Assembly: GCF_030499575.1 (NCBI RefSeq)
Contig: NZ_JASTLC010000001.1
Coordinates: forward strand, 806,001 to 870,000
Length of the DNA stretch: 64,000 nucleotides
Direction: 5' to 3'
Source of the DNA: Streptomyces sp. DG2A-72
Lineage (GTDB): Bacteria > Actinomycetota > Actinomycetes > Streptomycetales > Streptomycetaceae
In this document: positions 1-30,606 of the stretch, piece by piece
Layout: each line of letters opens with the position of its first letter
Position numbering within the stretch: the first letter of the stretch is position 1
Made by a program: the position numbers and the translations under genes
The notes under the pieces: generated by a model
What the model saw: the letters and a program-made list of their open reading frames with translations, nothing else
What the model was told of the DNA's origin: nothing
The model's database searches: none

Positions 1-274
1 GCAGGTCGTCGCTCTGGACGTGATCGAGGTGCAACGCGACGGGTACGGCGGCTCGTTCGGCGGCGGTGACGGCGGCGCGGGCGAGGGGAAGCAGGCGCCC
101 GTAGCGGAACTTGACCGCGTTCTCGCTGATCTGGAGCACGACGGGAGCATCCACGGACTCCGCGCCGGCGATGACGGCCTCGACGTGTTCCAGCGTGATG
201 ATGTTGAAGGCGGCGACCGCGGAGTGGGCTGCGGCAGCCCGGGTGACGAGTTCGCCGGTGGTGGTGAGGGGCAC
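1..274 (-). CDS. class II ketose-bisphosphate aldolase, N-terminal part (runs off the window)
   Basis: Reading the minus strand from a GTG at 274 gives about 91 residues before the window edge. They start MPLTTTGELV and contain AFNIITLEHVEAVIAGAE and VALHLDHVQ. This matches the N-terminus of class II fructose/tagatose-bisphosphate aldolases (FbaA/KbaY/GatY), where the LHLDH histidine is a zinc ligand. These enzymes cleave a ketose 1,6-bisphosphate into dihydroxyacetone phosphate and glyceraldehyde 3-phosphate. The start lies 11 nt after the stop of the upstream SIS gene, behind an AAGGGA-like site, so the two are probably co-transcribed. The partner suggests tagatose- or amino-sugar-derived substrates, but this is inference and the C-terminal half is not visible. 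Confidence 0.85.
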   Translation of the reverse strand, partial: MPLTTTGELVTRAAAAHSAVAAFNIITLEHVEAVIAGAESVDAPVVLQISENAVKFRYGRLLPLARAAVTAAERAAVPVALHLDHVQSDDL

Positions 275-285
275 GGTGGGTCCCT

Positions 286-1167
286 TCAGTCGGCGAGGAT
301 CACCGAGCGGGTGAGGTGTCGGGGCCGGTCCGGGTCGAGGCCGCGCGCCGCGGCGACGGCGACCGCGAGCCGCTGGGCGCGGACCAGTTCGGCGAGCGGG
401 TCGAGATCGCCGGCCACCCACAGTCCGCCGGTGGCCCGCACCTGTTCGGCCAGGCCCTCGGGCGGCTCCCCGAGCATCCAGGTGGCGGTGCCATGGGTAG
501 TGATGCTGATGGGGCCGTGCCGGTACTCCATCGCCGGATAGGCCTCGGTCCACGACAACGAGGCCTCGCGCATCTTCAGTCCCGCCTCGTTGGCCAGCCC
601 CACGGTCCAGCCGCGGCCCAGGAAGGTGAACTGCGTGCAGTCGACGAGCCCTTCGGGCAGCGGGGTGGCGAGCGCGGTGCGGGCGTCGGCCACGACGGAG
701 TCGGTGTGCAGGCCCAGGTGGGCGCGGAACAGGGTCAGCGCGGTGGTCGCGAACCGGGTCTGCACGACGGACCGTTCGTCCGCGAAGTCCAGGACTACGA
801 CGTCGTCGGCGGCCGTCATGACGGGCGTGCCGGGGTCCGCGGTGATGGCCATCGTGCGCGTGCGGCCCTTCAACCGCCCGAGCAGTTCCAGGACTTCGGT
901 GGTGGTGCCGGAGCGGGTCAGGGCGACTGCACGGTCGTACGAGCGGCCGCACGGGAACTCCGAGGCGGCGAACGCGTCCGTCTCGCCCTGCCCCGCCCCC
1001 TCCCGCAGCCCCGCCGCCGCCTGCGCCATGAAGTACGACGTGCCGCACCCGACGATCGCGACCCGCTCCCCCGGCGCCGGAAGCACTTCTCCGTGCCGGC
1101 CGGCCTCCGCCGCGGCCCGCGTCCAGCACTCGGGCTGGCTGGTCAGCTCGTCCTCGACATGAGTCAT
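286..1167 (-). CDS. SIS-domain sugar-phosphate isomerase/deaminase (AgaS/GlmS-C-like)
   Basis: 293 aa. I chose ATG 1167 because GGGAGAGG sits just upstream; an open frame to 1230 would run into the divergent promoter. Two SIS folds are visible. The first carries VAIVGCGTSYFMAQAA and ALTRSGTTTEVLELL (phospho-sugar binding Ser/Thr loops). The second has FLGRGWTVGLANEAGLKMRE and an EYRHGPIS motif typical of the GlmS isomerase half and AgaS. There is no glutaminase domain, so it would act on an existing amino-sugar phosphate or ketose phosphate rather than synthesise glucosamine-6-P. It precedes an aldolase and is divergent from a DeoR repressor, which looks like a small catabolic operon. The substrate (galactosamine-6-P or similar) is a guess. 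Confidence 0.85.
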   Translation of the reverse strand: MTHVEDELTSQPECWTRAAAEAGRHGEVLPAPGERVAIVGCGTSYFMAQAAAGLREGAGQGETDAFAASEFPCGRSYDRAVALTRSGTTTEVLELLGRLKGRTRTMAITADPGTPVMTAADDVVVLDFADERSVVQTRFATTALTLFRAHLGLHTDSVVADARTALATPLPEGLVDCTQFTFLGRGWTVGLANEAGLKMREASLSWTEAYPAMEYRHGPISITTHGTATWMLGEPPEGLAEQVRATGGLWVAGDLDPLAELVRAQRLAVAVAAARGLDPDRPRHLTRSVILAD

Positions 1168-1186
1168 GCCGTACCTCTCCCGCGCC

Positions 1187-1230
1187 TTGATTGTTCTTGC
1201 AAGATATAGCCAGTTTTCGAGCACAATCAA
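1187..1230. promoter_or_regulatory. probable DeoR operator region between divergent genes
   Basis: The 124-bp gap between the SIS gene and the DeoR gene is distinctly AT-rich. It holds an inverted repeat, CTTGATTGT (1186-1194) and ACAATCAAG (1223-1231), with a perfect 10-bp palindrome TCTTGCAAGA (1195-1204) next to the left arm. DeoR proteins commonly bind repeats in the promoter they share with their target operon, so this is the obvious autoregulatory site. No binding evidence is available. Confidence 0.55.
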
Positions 1231-1291
1231 GCAATCGCGCGAGATGGGTGTGCGCTAAGGTCGCCGGAAGATCGAGGGACGGAGGGTGCGG

Positions 1292-2071
1292 ATGTCGCGG
1301 GACGCCCGCTGGAAGGCGCTGCTGGAGCTGCTCGTCGAGCGCGGCCGGCTGGACGTCGAGGAGGCGGCGGCCGAGCTGGCGGTGTCGGCGGCGACGATCC
1401 GGCGCGACTTCGACCAGCTGGCCGAGCAGCAGATGCTCGTACGTACCCGGGGTGGCGCGGTCGTGCACGGGGTGTCGTACGAACTGCCGCTGCGCTACAA
1501 GACCGCCCGGCACGCCTCGGAGAAGCAGCGGATCGCCAAGGCGGTCGCCGATCTCGTCGCGCCCGGCGAGGCGGTGGGGCTGACCGGCGGCACGACCACC
1601 ACGGAGGTGGCCCGCGCGCTGGCCGTACGCAGTGATCTCACGTCCGGCTCCCCCGCGCTGACCGTCGTCACCAACGCGCTCAACATCGCCAACGAGCTGG
1701 CCGTACGCCCCCAGTTCAAGATCGTGGTGACCGGCGGGGTCGCCCGGGCGCAGTCGTACGAGCTCATCGGGCCGCTCGCCGACGGTGTCCTCGGCCAGAT
1801 CACGATCGATGTGGCCGTGCTCGGCGTCGTCTCCTTCGACGTCACCCATGGCGCCGCGGCGCACGACGAGGCGGAGGCCGCGATCAACCGGCTGCTGTGC
1901 GAGCGGGCCGAGCGCGTGGTCGTCGCCGCCGACTCCAGCAAGCTGGGACGGCGGGCGTTCGCCCGGATCTGCGCGGCCGACGCGGTGGACACGCTGGTCA
2001 CGGACACGGCGGCCGGGCCGGAGACGGTGCAGCGGTTCGAGGAGGCCGGGATCCAGGTGATCGCCGTCTGA
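1292..2071 (+). CDS. DeoR/GlpR-family transcriptional regulator
   Basis: 259 aa, usual length for the family. ATG 1292 is preferred because GGAGG lies 6 nt upstream (an in-frame GTG at 1286 is too close to it). The N-terminal winged helix is classic: RWKALLELLVERGRLDVEE, then the recognition helix in VSAATIRRDFDQLAEQQ. The rest is the sugar-phosphate sensing DeoR C-terminal domain with GLTGGTTTTEVARAL, VVTNALNIANELA, VVTGGVAR and the late VVAADSSKLGRRAFARI. It is divergent from the SIS/aldolase genes and probably represses them until a phosphorylated sugar intermediate appears. The effector is not predictable from sequence. Confidence 0.92.
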   Translation: MSRDARWKALLELLVERGRLDVEEAAAELAVSAATIRRDFDQLAEQQMLVRTRGGAVVHGVSYELPLRYKTARHASEKQRIAKAVADLVAPGEAVGLTGGTTTTEVARALAVRSDLTSGSPALTVVTNALNIANELAVRPQFKIVVTGGVARAQSYELIGPLADGVLGQITIDVAVLGVVSFDVTHGAAAHDEAEAAINRLLCERAERVVVAADSSKLGRRAFARICAADAVDTLVTDTAAGPETVQRFEEAGIQVIAV

Positions 2072-2139
2072 CGCCGTGACCGATTGTCCCGACAGCGCGC
2101 ACCGGACGGATCTAGGCTGACTGTGACGCGGTGCGAGCC

Positions 2140-2180
2140 GGGCCAGGGAGGCTGCGGTACGGGGCGGGCCAGGGAGGCTG
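2140..2180 (+). repeat. 15-bp direct repeat in the leader of the GH15 gene
   Basis: GGGCCAGGGAGGCTG occurs at 2140-2154 and again at 2166-2180, a 26-bp period. The second copy provides the AGGGAGG ribosome site for the GH15 start at 2183. The first is a duplicated ribosome site with no good start after it, so this looks like a small local duplication. Confidence 0.7.
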
Positions 2181-2182
2181 TG

Positions 2183-4018
2183 ATGGACGGGACACCGAGC
2201 GATCAGGGCGTACCGGGGACTTCGCGGTATCTGCCGATCGCCGAGCACGGGCTGATCGGCGATCTGCGCAGTGTCGCCCTGGTGGGGACCGACGGAACCA
2301 TCGACTGGTACTGCTGCCCGTCCTTCGACGCACCCAGCGTCTTCGCCGCGATCCTGGACACGGAACGGGGCGGCGCCTTCGAACTCGCCGCCGCGGTGCC
2401 GGCCCAGACCAAGCAGTTCTACTTCCCGGACACGAACGTCCTGATCACCAGGTTCTTCACCGAGGAAGGCGTCGGTGAGGTACAGGACTTCATGCCGATC
2501 GGCCACGAGGCCGAGGAGGTCGCCCGGCACCGGCTGATCCGGCGGGTGCTGTGCGTACGCGGCTCCATCCCGTTCCGCGCGCGGGTGGCGCCCCGCTTCG
2601 ACTACGGCCGCGCCCCGCACACCGTGCGCATGCAGGGCGACGTGGCGGTCTTCGCCTCCGACGGCCTGTCACTGGGGCTGACCGCGACCGTGCCGCTGGA
2701 GGCCGACGGCCTGGACGCGCGCGCCGACTTCAAGCTCGCCGAGGGCGAGTCGGCGGTGTTCGCGCTGGACCAGGTCGGCGGCACCGTGCATCCGCGCCGG
2801 TGCGCGCGCACCGAGGCTGAGAGCCAGTTCGACAGCACGGTGGCCTACTGGCGGCGCTGGCTGTCCCAGTCCGAGTACCGGGGCCGCTGGCGGGAGATGG
2901 TGCACCGCTCCGCGCTCACCCTGAAGCTGCTCACCTATGCGCCGACCGGGGCGATCGTGGCCGCGCCGACGACGAGTCTGCCCGAGCAGATCGGCGGCGA
3001 ACGCAACTGGGACTACCGGTACGTGTGGGTGCGCGACGCCGCCTTCTGCGTGTACGCCCTGCTGCGGCTGGGCTTCACCGGCGAGGCCGAGGCGTTCATG
3101 AAGTTCGTGACCCGGCACGTCAGTCCGGGCGACGGCAAACCCTCGGGCCCGCTGCAGATCATGTACGGCATCGACGGGCGAACCGACCTCACCGAGCATG
3201 AACTCAACCACCTCGAAGGGCACTTGGGGTCCGCGCCGGTGCGGATCGGGAACGGCGCGGCCGAGCAGCTCCAGCTCGACATCTACGGCGCGCTCATCGA
3301 CTCGATCTACCTCTACGACAAGTGGGCGAAGCCCATCTCCAGCGACCAGTGGGACGACGTGTGTGCCCTGGTGGACTGGGTCTGCGAGAACTGGGACCAG
3401 CCCGACGAGGGCATCTGGGAGACCCGCGGCGGCCGTAAGAACTTCCTGTACTCACGCCTGATGTGCTGGGTCGCGATCGAGCGGGCCATCCGCATGGCCA
3501 ACCGGCGCGGTCTGCCCGCCGACCTGGTCCGCTGGCGCGGGCACCGGGACACGATCTACCGGCGGATCATGAAGCGCGGCTGGTCCGAGACACGGCAGGC
3601 GTTCGTGCAGTACGAGGACAGCGACGTACTGGACGCGGCCGTACTGATGATGCCGCTGACGAAGTTCATCGCCCCGACCGACCCGAAGTGGCTGTCCACG
3701 CTCGACGCCCTCACCCACGACCTGGTCTCGGACTCCCTCGTCTACCGCTACGACCCGCAGGTCAGCCCGGACGGACTGCGCGGCGACGAGGGCACGTTCT
3801 CGATCTGCTCGTTCTGGTACGTCGAGGCCATGGTCCACGCCGGCCGGATCGACGAGGCACGTCTGGCCTTCGAGAAGATGCTCACGTACGCCAACCATCT
3901 CGGCCTGTACGCCGAGGAGATCAGCCACACCGGCGAGCAACAGGGCAACTTCCCGCAGGCGTTCACCCACCTCGCGCTGATCAGCGCGGCCTTCAATCTC
4001 GACCGCGCTCTCGGCTGA
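2183..4018 (+). CDS. glycoside hydrolase family 15 protein (glucoamylase/trehalase type)
   Basis: 611 aa, cytoplasmic (no signal peptide). ATG 2183 follows AGGGAGG by 5 nt. The N-terminal beta-sandwich region begins YLPIAEHGLIGDLRSVALVG and includes GTIDWYCCPSFDAPSVFAAILD, typical of actinobacterial GH15 proteins. The alpha/alpha barrel carries LPEQIGGERNWDYRYVWVRD and, near the C-terminus, YAEEISHTGEQQGNFPQAFTH, the regions that hold the two catalytic carboxylates of GH15. Relatives in actinobacteria include trehalases as well as glucan glucohydrolases, so either trehalose or short alpha-glucans could be the substrate. It stands alone behind its own leader and converges on the siderophore cluster with 2 nt between stops. 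Confidence 0.9.
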   Translation: MDGTPSDQGVPGTSRYLPIAEHGLIGDLRSVALVGTDGTIDWYCCPSFDAPSVFAAILDTERGGAFELAAAVPAQTKQFYFPDTNVLITRFFTEEGVGEVQDFMPIGHEAEEVARHRLIRRVLCVRGSIPFRARVAPRFDYGRAPHTVRMQGDVAVFASDGLSLGLTATVPLEADGLDARADFKLAEGESAVFALDQVGGTVHPRRCARTEAESQFDSTVAYWRRWLSQSEYRGRWREMVHRSALTLKLLTYAPTGAIVAAPTTSLPEQIGGERNWDYRYVWVRDAAFCVYALLRLGFTGEAEAFMKFVTRHVSPGDGKPSGPLQIMYGIDGRTDLTEHELNHLEGHLGSAPVRIGNGAAEQLQLDIYGALIDSIYLYDKWAKPISSDQWDDVCALVDWVCENWDQPDEGIWETRGGRKNFLYSRLMCWVAIERAIRMANRRGLPADLVRWRGHRDTIYRRIMKRGWSETRQAFVQYEDSDVLDAAVLMMPLTKFIAPTDPKWLSTLDALTHDLVSDSLVYRYDPQVSPDGLRGDEGTFSICSFWYVEAMVHAGRIDEARLAFEKMLTYANHLGLYAEEISHTGEQQGNFPQAFTHLALISAAFNLDRALG

Positions 4019-4020
4019 CT

Positions 4021-4226
4021 TCAGCCGTCCATACGCCGCACCAGGCTCTTGGGGCGCATGTCGGTCCAGTTGGCCTCGATGTGGTCCAGGCACTCCTGCC
4101 GGGGTGCCGGGCCGTGGACGACGCTCCAGCCGGCCGGTACCTCGACGAAGTCGGGCCACAGGCTGTGCTGGCCCTCGTCGTTGACGAGCACGGAGTAGAC
4201 GCCGTCGGGGTTCTCGAAGGGGTTGG

Positions 4227-4230
<4 letters not shown>
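4021..4230 (-). CDS. MbtH-like NRPS accessory protein
   Basis: 69 aa: starts [20 protein letters not shown] and contains the family signature around [12 protein letters not shown], and the C-terminal WTDMRPKSL. MbtH proteins bind adenylation domains and raise their solubility and activity. Its ATG overlaps the TGA of the giant synthetase (ATGA at 4227-4230), so translation is coupled and the partner is clearly the adjacent NRPS. This is the same order found for MbtH genes in other siderophore clusters. It is the last gene of the leftward operon. Confidence 0.97.
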
Positions 4231-26396
<22,166 letters not shown>

Positions 26397-26452
26397 TGGT
26401 GACCGCGCCTCCAGAGTGTGGAACCGGCTCAGCCGGAGGACCACGGTGATAC

Positions 26453-26471
26453 TAAGGTAAGGATTACCTAA
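26453..26471. promoter_or_regulatory. iron box upstream of the NRPS
   Basis: TAAGGTAAGGATTACCTAA is a 19-bp near-palindrome close to the actinobacterial DmdR/IdeR consensus TTAGGTTAGGCTAACCTAA. It lies 57 bp before the chosen NRPS start, so Fe(II)-loaded repressor bound here would block leftward transcription of the NRPS and mbtH. Confidence 0.85.
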
Positions 26472-26516
26472 CCAAAAGACCCCTGTCTGGGCGACCCTGT
26501 TACCGACCACTACGAT

Positions 26517-26535
26517 TAAGGTCTGCCTAACCTAA
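26517..26535. promoter_or_regulatory. iron box upstream of the FecCD permease operon
   Basis: TAAGGTCTGCCTAACCTAA; its reverse complement begins TTAGGTTAGGC, identical to the consensus half. It ends 26 bp before the permease GTG at 26562 and is 64 bp from the NRPS iron box, so each direction of the divergent promoter region has its own site. Confidence 0.85.
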
Positions 26536-26561
26536 GGGAGTTGCCCGTTGGAGACCGCACG

Positions 26562-27587
26562 GTGACGCGGGGCAGAAGGGTTCGCCCTGTTCTCCTCGTC
26601 GCATCGCTGGGCGTGGTGCTGCTCGCGCTCTGTCTGCTGTCGCTCGCCCTCGGCGCCGCCAGCATTCCGCCGGACCAAGTGGTGCGCGCACTGTTCGGTG
26701 ACGCACCGAGCCGGTTCGTGGACAACGTCGTCTGGTCGGCTCGGGTGCCCCGAACGGCACTCGGACTCACCGCAGGGGCGGCGCTGGGTCTTGCCGGGGC
26801 GCTGATGCAGGCCCTGACGCGCAATCCGCTGGCCGACCCCGGGATCCTGGGGGTCACCGCGGGCGCGTCCTTCGCCATCGTGCTGGCCGTGGGTGTGCTC
26901 GGACTCGGCTCGTTCTACGGGTACGTCTGGTTCGCCTTCGCCGGTGCGCTCGTGGCGAGCGTCCTCGTCTTCCTGCTCGGTAGGTTGGGCCGCTCCGGCC
27001 TGACCCCGGTCAAGCTGGCGCTCGCCGGGGTCGCGGTGACCGCGCTGCTGAACTCCCTCACCAGCGCGATCGCGTTGACCGACCCGGACGCGCTCGACCG
27101 CTACCGCTTCTTCACCGCCGGCTCGATGGCCGACCAGGACGGGGCGACCGTGGTGCGGATCCTGCCCTTCCTGGCCGTCGGTGCCGTGCTCGCTCTCGCC
27201 GCCGCGCCCGCCCTCAACAGCCTGGCTCTCGGCGAGGACGTGGCGGCCTCCCTGGGACGGCGGATCGGCCTCATCCGGCTCGGCGGCGTCACCGCGATCA
27301 CCCTGCTGACCGGAGCGGCGGTGGCGGCCATCGGCCCGGTCGTCTTCATCGGCCTGGTGGTCCCCCATGTTGCCCGTGTGCTGGCCCAGTCGGCGGGCAT
27401 CGGCCCGGACCACCGCTGGCTGCTGCCACTGTCCGCGGTGCTCGCGCCGAGCCTGCTCCTCGCCGCGGACATCATCGGCCGGATGATCGCCCGGCCCACC
27501 GAGGTGCAGGCCGGGATCGTCGTCGCCTTCATCGGCGGACCGTTCTTCATCGCCCTGGTCAGACGGCGCAAGCTCGCGGAGGCATGA
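26562..27587 (+). CDS. FecCD-type ferric-siderophore ABC permease (first subunit)
   Basis: 341 aa from GTG 26562 (GGAGA 8 nt upstream); an in-frame TTG at 26541 directly abuts the AGGGAG and is less likely. The protein is almost entirely hydrophobic with about ten transmembrane segments, as in BtuC/FecCD permeases. Family marks include RVPRTALGLTAGAALGLAGALMQ, TRNPLADPGILGVTAGA and the ATPase-contact region GPVVFIGLVVPHVAR. It would form the channel with the next gene for import of the ferric siderophore. It shares the divergent, iron-boxed promoter region with the NRPS. Confidence 0.93.
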   Translation: MTRGRRVRPVLLVASLGVVLLALCLLSLALGAASIPPDQVVRALFGDAPSRFVDNVVWSARVPRTALGLTAGAALGLAGALMQALTRNPLADPGILGVTAGASFAIVLAVGVLGLGSFYGYVWFAFAGALVASVLVFLLGRLGRSGLTPVKLALAGVAVTALLNSLTSAIALTDPDALDRYRFFTAGSMADQDGATVVRILPFLAVGAVLALAAAPALNSLALGEDVAASLGRRIGLIRLGGVTAITLLTGAAVAAIGPVVFIGLVVPHVARVLAQSAGIGPDHRWLLPLSAVLAPSLLLAADIIGRMIARPTEVQAGIVVAFIGGPFFIALVRRRKLAEA

Positions 27588-27589
27588 GG

Positions 27590-28672
27590 ATGACGACGAC
27601 CTTCAAGTCCCTTTCGGCGAAATCCCTTTCGGCGCCGGTCCGGACCTACCGCCTGACCGTGCCGCCACTGTCCGGCATCATCCGCCCCCGTCTGGTGGCG
27701 GTGTGCGCGGTCCTCGGCGTCGGCGCCTTCTTCGTCTTCTGCTGGAGCCTGACGATCGGCGACTACCCGATCGCCTTCACCGACGTCGTGCGGGCCCTGG
27801 TCGGCTCCGGGGATCCCGGCACCGTGCTCGTCGTCCAGGAACTGCGGCTGCCCCGCGCCCTGGTCGGACTGCTGGCCGGCATCGCGTTCGGCGTCTCCGG
27901 CGGGCTGTTCCAGACGATGACCCGCAATCCGCTGGCCAGCCCCGACATGATCGGCCTCACCCAGGGCGCGGGCACCTTCGTGGTCGCGGGCATCGTGCTG
28001 GGCTGGGACGGAGGCCTCGGCACGCAGGCGCTCGGACTGCTCGGCGCGCTGACCACGGCCCTGCTGGTGTACGTCCTCGCCTGGCGCCGCGGCACCACCG
28101 GCTACCGGATCATCCTCGTCGGCATCGGCGTGTCCTGGATCTGCACGAGCGCCACCGACTATCTGGTGGCCAAGGGCGGCCGTTTCCAGGCCCAGGCCGC
28201 GCTCGGCTGGCTGGTGGGCAACCTCAACGGCCGTACGTGGTCCCAAGTCGGCCCCCTCGCCGTCGCGCTGGCGGTCCTGCTGCCGACGGCGCTGCTGCTC
28301 GGCCGGCTGCTGCGCACCCTCCAGCTGGGCGACGACGTGGCCACCGGCCTGGGCACGCGGGTACAACCCGTGCGCCTGGCCATCCTGCTCGGCGGAGTCG
28401 GTCTGATCGCCTTCGCCACCGCCGCCGCGGGCCCGATCGCGTTCGTTGCGCTCGCCGCGCCGCAGATCGCCCAGCGACTGGCGGGCACCGCCTGGCCACC
28501 CACCGTGGCCTCGGGACTGACTGGGGCGCTGGTGGTCCTCGGCGGCGACCTGATCGCCCGTACGCTGATCTCCGGCACGGAGTTGCCGGTCGGAATCGTC
28601 ACGGGCGTGCTCGGTGCGCCCGTTCTGCTCTGGTTGCTCGTCCGCGCCAACCGCGCGGGTTCAGGAGGCTGA
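27590..28672 (+). CDS. FecCD-type ferric-siderophore ABC permease (second subunit)
   Basis: 360 aa. ATG 27590 is chosen because GGAGG (27578-27582) is 7 nt upstream; ATG 27584 overlaps the previous stop but is only 1 nt from it. The N-terminus is longer and polar (about 30 residues), followed by roughly ten membrane segments. FecCD signatures are RLPRALVGLLAGIAFGVSGG, TRNPLASPDMIGLTQGAG and AGPIAFVALAAPQIAQRL. Two non-identical permeases feeding one ATPase is the normal arrangement for hydroxamate siderophore importers such as those in the coelichelin cluster. Confidence 0.93.
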   Translation: MTTTFKSLSAKSLSAPVRTYRLTVPPLSGIIRPRLVAVCAVLGVGAFFVFCWSLTIGDYPIAFTDVVRALVGSGDPGTVLVVQELRLPRALVGLLAGIAFGVSGGLFQTMTRNPLASPDMIGLTQGAGTFVVAGIVLGWDGGLGTQALGLLGALTTALLVYVLAWRRGTTGYRIILVGIGVSWICTSATDYLVAKGGRFQAQAALGWLVGNLNGRTWSQVGPLAVALAVLLPTALLLGRLLRTLQLGDDVATGLGTRVQPVRLAILLGGVGLIAFATAAAGPIAFVALAAPQIAQRLAGTAWPPTVASGLTGALVVLGGDLIARTLISGTELPVGIVTGVLGAPVLLWLLVRANRAGSGG

Positions 28673-28676
28673 TCCC

Positions 28677-29558
28677 ATGTCGACCGACCGTATGCCGACC
28701 GATGCCGGACCGGCCGACGCGCTGCCCTTGGCCGACCCGGACCTGCGGGCGAGCGGTCTGCGCCTGGCGTACGACAACCGCCTGGTGGTGGACGGCCTCG
28801 ACCTGGCCGTGCCGCCCGGCCGGATCACCGCCGTCGTCGGCGCCAACGCCTGCGGCAAGTCGACGCTGCTGCGCGCCCTGGCCCGGCTGCTGGCGCCCCG
28901 CGAAGGGGCGGTCCATCTGGACGGCAGGGCGATGCACTCGATACCGACGCGGGAACTGGCGCAGCGTCTGGGCATCCTGCCGCAGAGCCCGGTGGCGCCG
29001 GAGGGCCTGACGGTCATCGACCTGGTGAACCGGGGTCGTTCACCGCACCAGACCTGGTGGCGGCAGTGGTCGAAGGCGGACGAGCAGGCCGTGCGGCAGG
29101 CGCTGACGGCGACCGGTATGACGGACCTGGCGGACCGCCCCGTCGACGAGTTGTCCGGCGGCCAGCGCCAACGGGCCTGGATCGCGATGGCCGTGGCGCA
29201 GGGCACCCCCGTCCTCCTCCTCGACGAGCCCACGACCTATCTGGACCTGGCCCACCAGATCGACGTCCTGGACCTGATCACGGACCTCAACCGGCGTGAG
29301 AACCGCACCGTCGTGATGGTCCTGCACGACCTCAACCAGGCCTGCCGCTACGCCGATCACGTGGTCGCCATGAAGAACGGCCGGATCGCCGCCGAGGGCA
29401 CTCCGGCCGAGGTCATCACGGCCAAGACGGTGGCGGACGTCTTCGACCTGGACTGCCGCATCACCCTGGACCCGGTCAGCGGCACGCCGATGGTGATCCC
29501 GATGGGACGCCATCACCAGGGCGCGCCGCTGCAGCCGATGGCACAGTCGGCGGACTGA
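28677..29558 (+). CDS. ferric-siderophore ABC transporter ATPase (FecE/FepC type)
   Basis: 293 aa from ATG 28677, AGGAGG 8 nt upstream and 4 nt after the permease stop. It has a complete nucleotide-binding site: Walker A VVGANACGKSTLL, Q-loop in LGILPQSP, signature ELSGGQRQRAWIAMA, Walker B VLLLDEPTTYLD and H-loop VMVLHDLNQA. The Y-L-D-L-AHQ stretch after Walker B is characteristic of iron-siderophore importers. It would power the two FecCD permeases. Its stop is 15 nt from the convergent formyltransferase stop. Confidence 0.95.
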   Translation: MSTDRMPTDAGPADALPLADPDLRASGLRLAYDNRLVVDGLDLAVPPGRITAVVGANACGKSTLLRALARLLAPREGAVHLDGRAMHSIPTRELAQRLGILPQSPVAPEGLTVIDLVNRGRSPHQTWWRQWSKADEQAVRQALTATGMTDLADRPVDELSGGQRQRAWIAMAVAQGTPVLLLDEPTTYLDLAHQIDVLDLITDLNRRENRTVVMVLHDLNQACRYADHVVAMKNGRIAAEGTPAEVITAKTVADVFDLDCRITLDPVSGTPMVIPMGRHHQGAPLQPMAQSAD

Positions 29559-29573
29559 GAACGCGGGACCCCG

Positions 29574-30521
29574 TCAGGGCCGCGCCGTCAGATACCCGCC
29601 CATCGTGCGGAAGTACTCCGACGCCGCAAGCTCCGTCCCGTCCTCCGTCCGTACCCGCTTGACCAGGAGTCCGTGCAGCCGGCCGGTCCGCGCCTCGGCA
29701 CCCGCCACCACGACCACCCCGTCTCCCTCCCGGATGAAGATGCGCCCGGGCGTGCCGCCGTAGCAGCCCTGGGACACCTCCGCCTCGACGATGCGGATGC
29801 GTTCGCCGCGATGGTGGGTGAAGGCGTTGGGGTACGGGTCGGACTGTGCGCGCACCAGCCGGTCCAGGGCCTGAGCGGGCCAGGTCCAGTCGATGCGGCT
29901 GTCCTCAAGCGAGCGCTTGTGGAAGAAGCTGGCCCTGCTGCGGTCCTGCGGAATCCAGCGCGCCCGGCCCGAGGCGATCAGGTCCAGCGACTCGTGGACC
30001 ACGGGGGCGATCAGGTCGACAGTGCGGTGGAAGAGGTCGGTGACCGTGTCGCGCGGGCCCACCGGGATCGCCCGCTGCAACAGGACGTCGCCCGCGTCGA
30101 GTTCGGCGTCCATGCGGTGCGCGGTGACGCCGACCTCACGTTCGCCGTTGATGAGCGCCCAGATCAGCGGGGAGAAGCCCGCGTAGGCCGGCAGCAGCGA
30201 GTCGTGGACGTTGAGCGTGCCGTGCGTGGGGAGGTCGAAGATCTCCGGTGGGAGCACCGTGCGCCAGTTGTTGGCGACGATCAGATCGGGCTCCACGTCC
30301 CGCAGGGCGGCGCGGAGTTCGGGGTCGTCGGGGCGGTTGCGCAGCAGTACGGGGATGTCGTGCTTCTCGGCGAGTTCGGCCACCGAATCGTCCCAGATCT
30401 TCTCGTACACGTGGTCGCTCTTGGGGTGGGTGACGGCCATGACCACCTCGTGATCGGACTCCAGCAGAGCCTGGAGCGTGCGGTGCCCCCAGGTCTGATA
30501 GCCGAACATGACGACCCGCAT
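29574..30521 (-). CDS. N5-hydroxyornithine formyltransferase (methionyl-tRNA formyltransferase fold)
   Basis: 315 aa from ATG 30521, GAGAGG 7 nt upstream. The N-terminal formyl-transferase domain starts RVVMFGYQTWGHRTLQALL and contains LNVHDSLLPAYAGFSPLIWA, AHRMDAELDAGDVLLQ, with the catalytic Asn-His-Asp set (N in VANNW, H in NVHDS, D in DAGD) apparently intact. The C-terminal Fmt-like domain covers WTWPAQALDRLVRA to the end. In siderophore clusters such proteins transfer formyl from N10-formyl-tetrahydrofolate to N5-hydroxyornithine, as proposed for CchA of coelichelin. A housekeeping Fmt is unlikely because it sits in the cluster behind an iron box. It predicts a formyl-hydroxyornithine residue in the product. 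Confidence 0.9.
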   Translation of the reverse strand: MRVVMFGYQTWGHRTLQALLESDHEVVMAVTHPKSDHVYEKIWDDSVAELAEKHDIPVLLRNRPDDPELRAALRDVEPDLIVANNWRTVLPPEIFDLPTHGTLNVHDSLLPAYAGFSPLIWALINGEREVGVTAHRMDAELDAGDVLLQRAIPVGPRDTVTDLFHRTVDLIAPVVHESLDLIASGRARWIPQDRSRASFFHKRSLEDSRIDWTWPAQALDRLVRAQSDPYPNAFTHHRGERIRIVEAEVSQGCYGGTPGRIFIREGDGVVVVAGAEARTGRLHGLLVKRVRTEDGTELAASEYFRTMGGYLTARP

Positions 30522-30550
30522 AGTCGATCCTCTCGTAGGACACACCATTG

Positions 30551-30569
30551 CAAGGTAAGGCTAACCTTA
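30551..30569. promoter_or_regulatory. iron box between formyltransferase and ornithine hydroxylase
   Basis: CAAGGTAAGGCTAACCTTA, a strong dyad with the consensus core AGGCTAACCT. It is 29 bp from the formyltransferase start and 37 bp from the hydroxylase start, so one bound dimer (or dimer pair) can silence both divergent genes. Confidence 0.88.
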
Positions 30570-30606
30570 TTTAACATCAGTGGCGCCTAGGGGAAGGGAA
30601 GTTGCG

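Noticed and set aside
26397..26510. Upstream NRPS start codons (up to 26510)
   Set aside because: They would place the iron box inside the coding sequence, have no ribosome site, and add residues with no similarity to NRPS N-termini.
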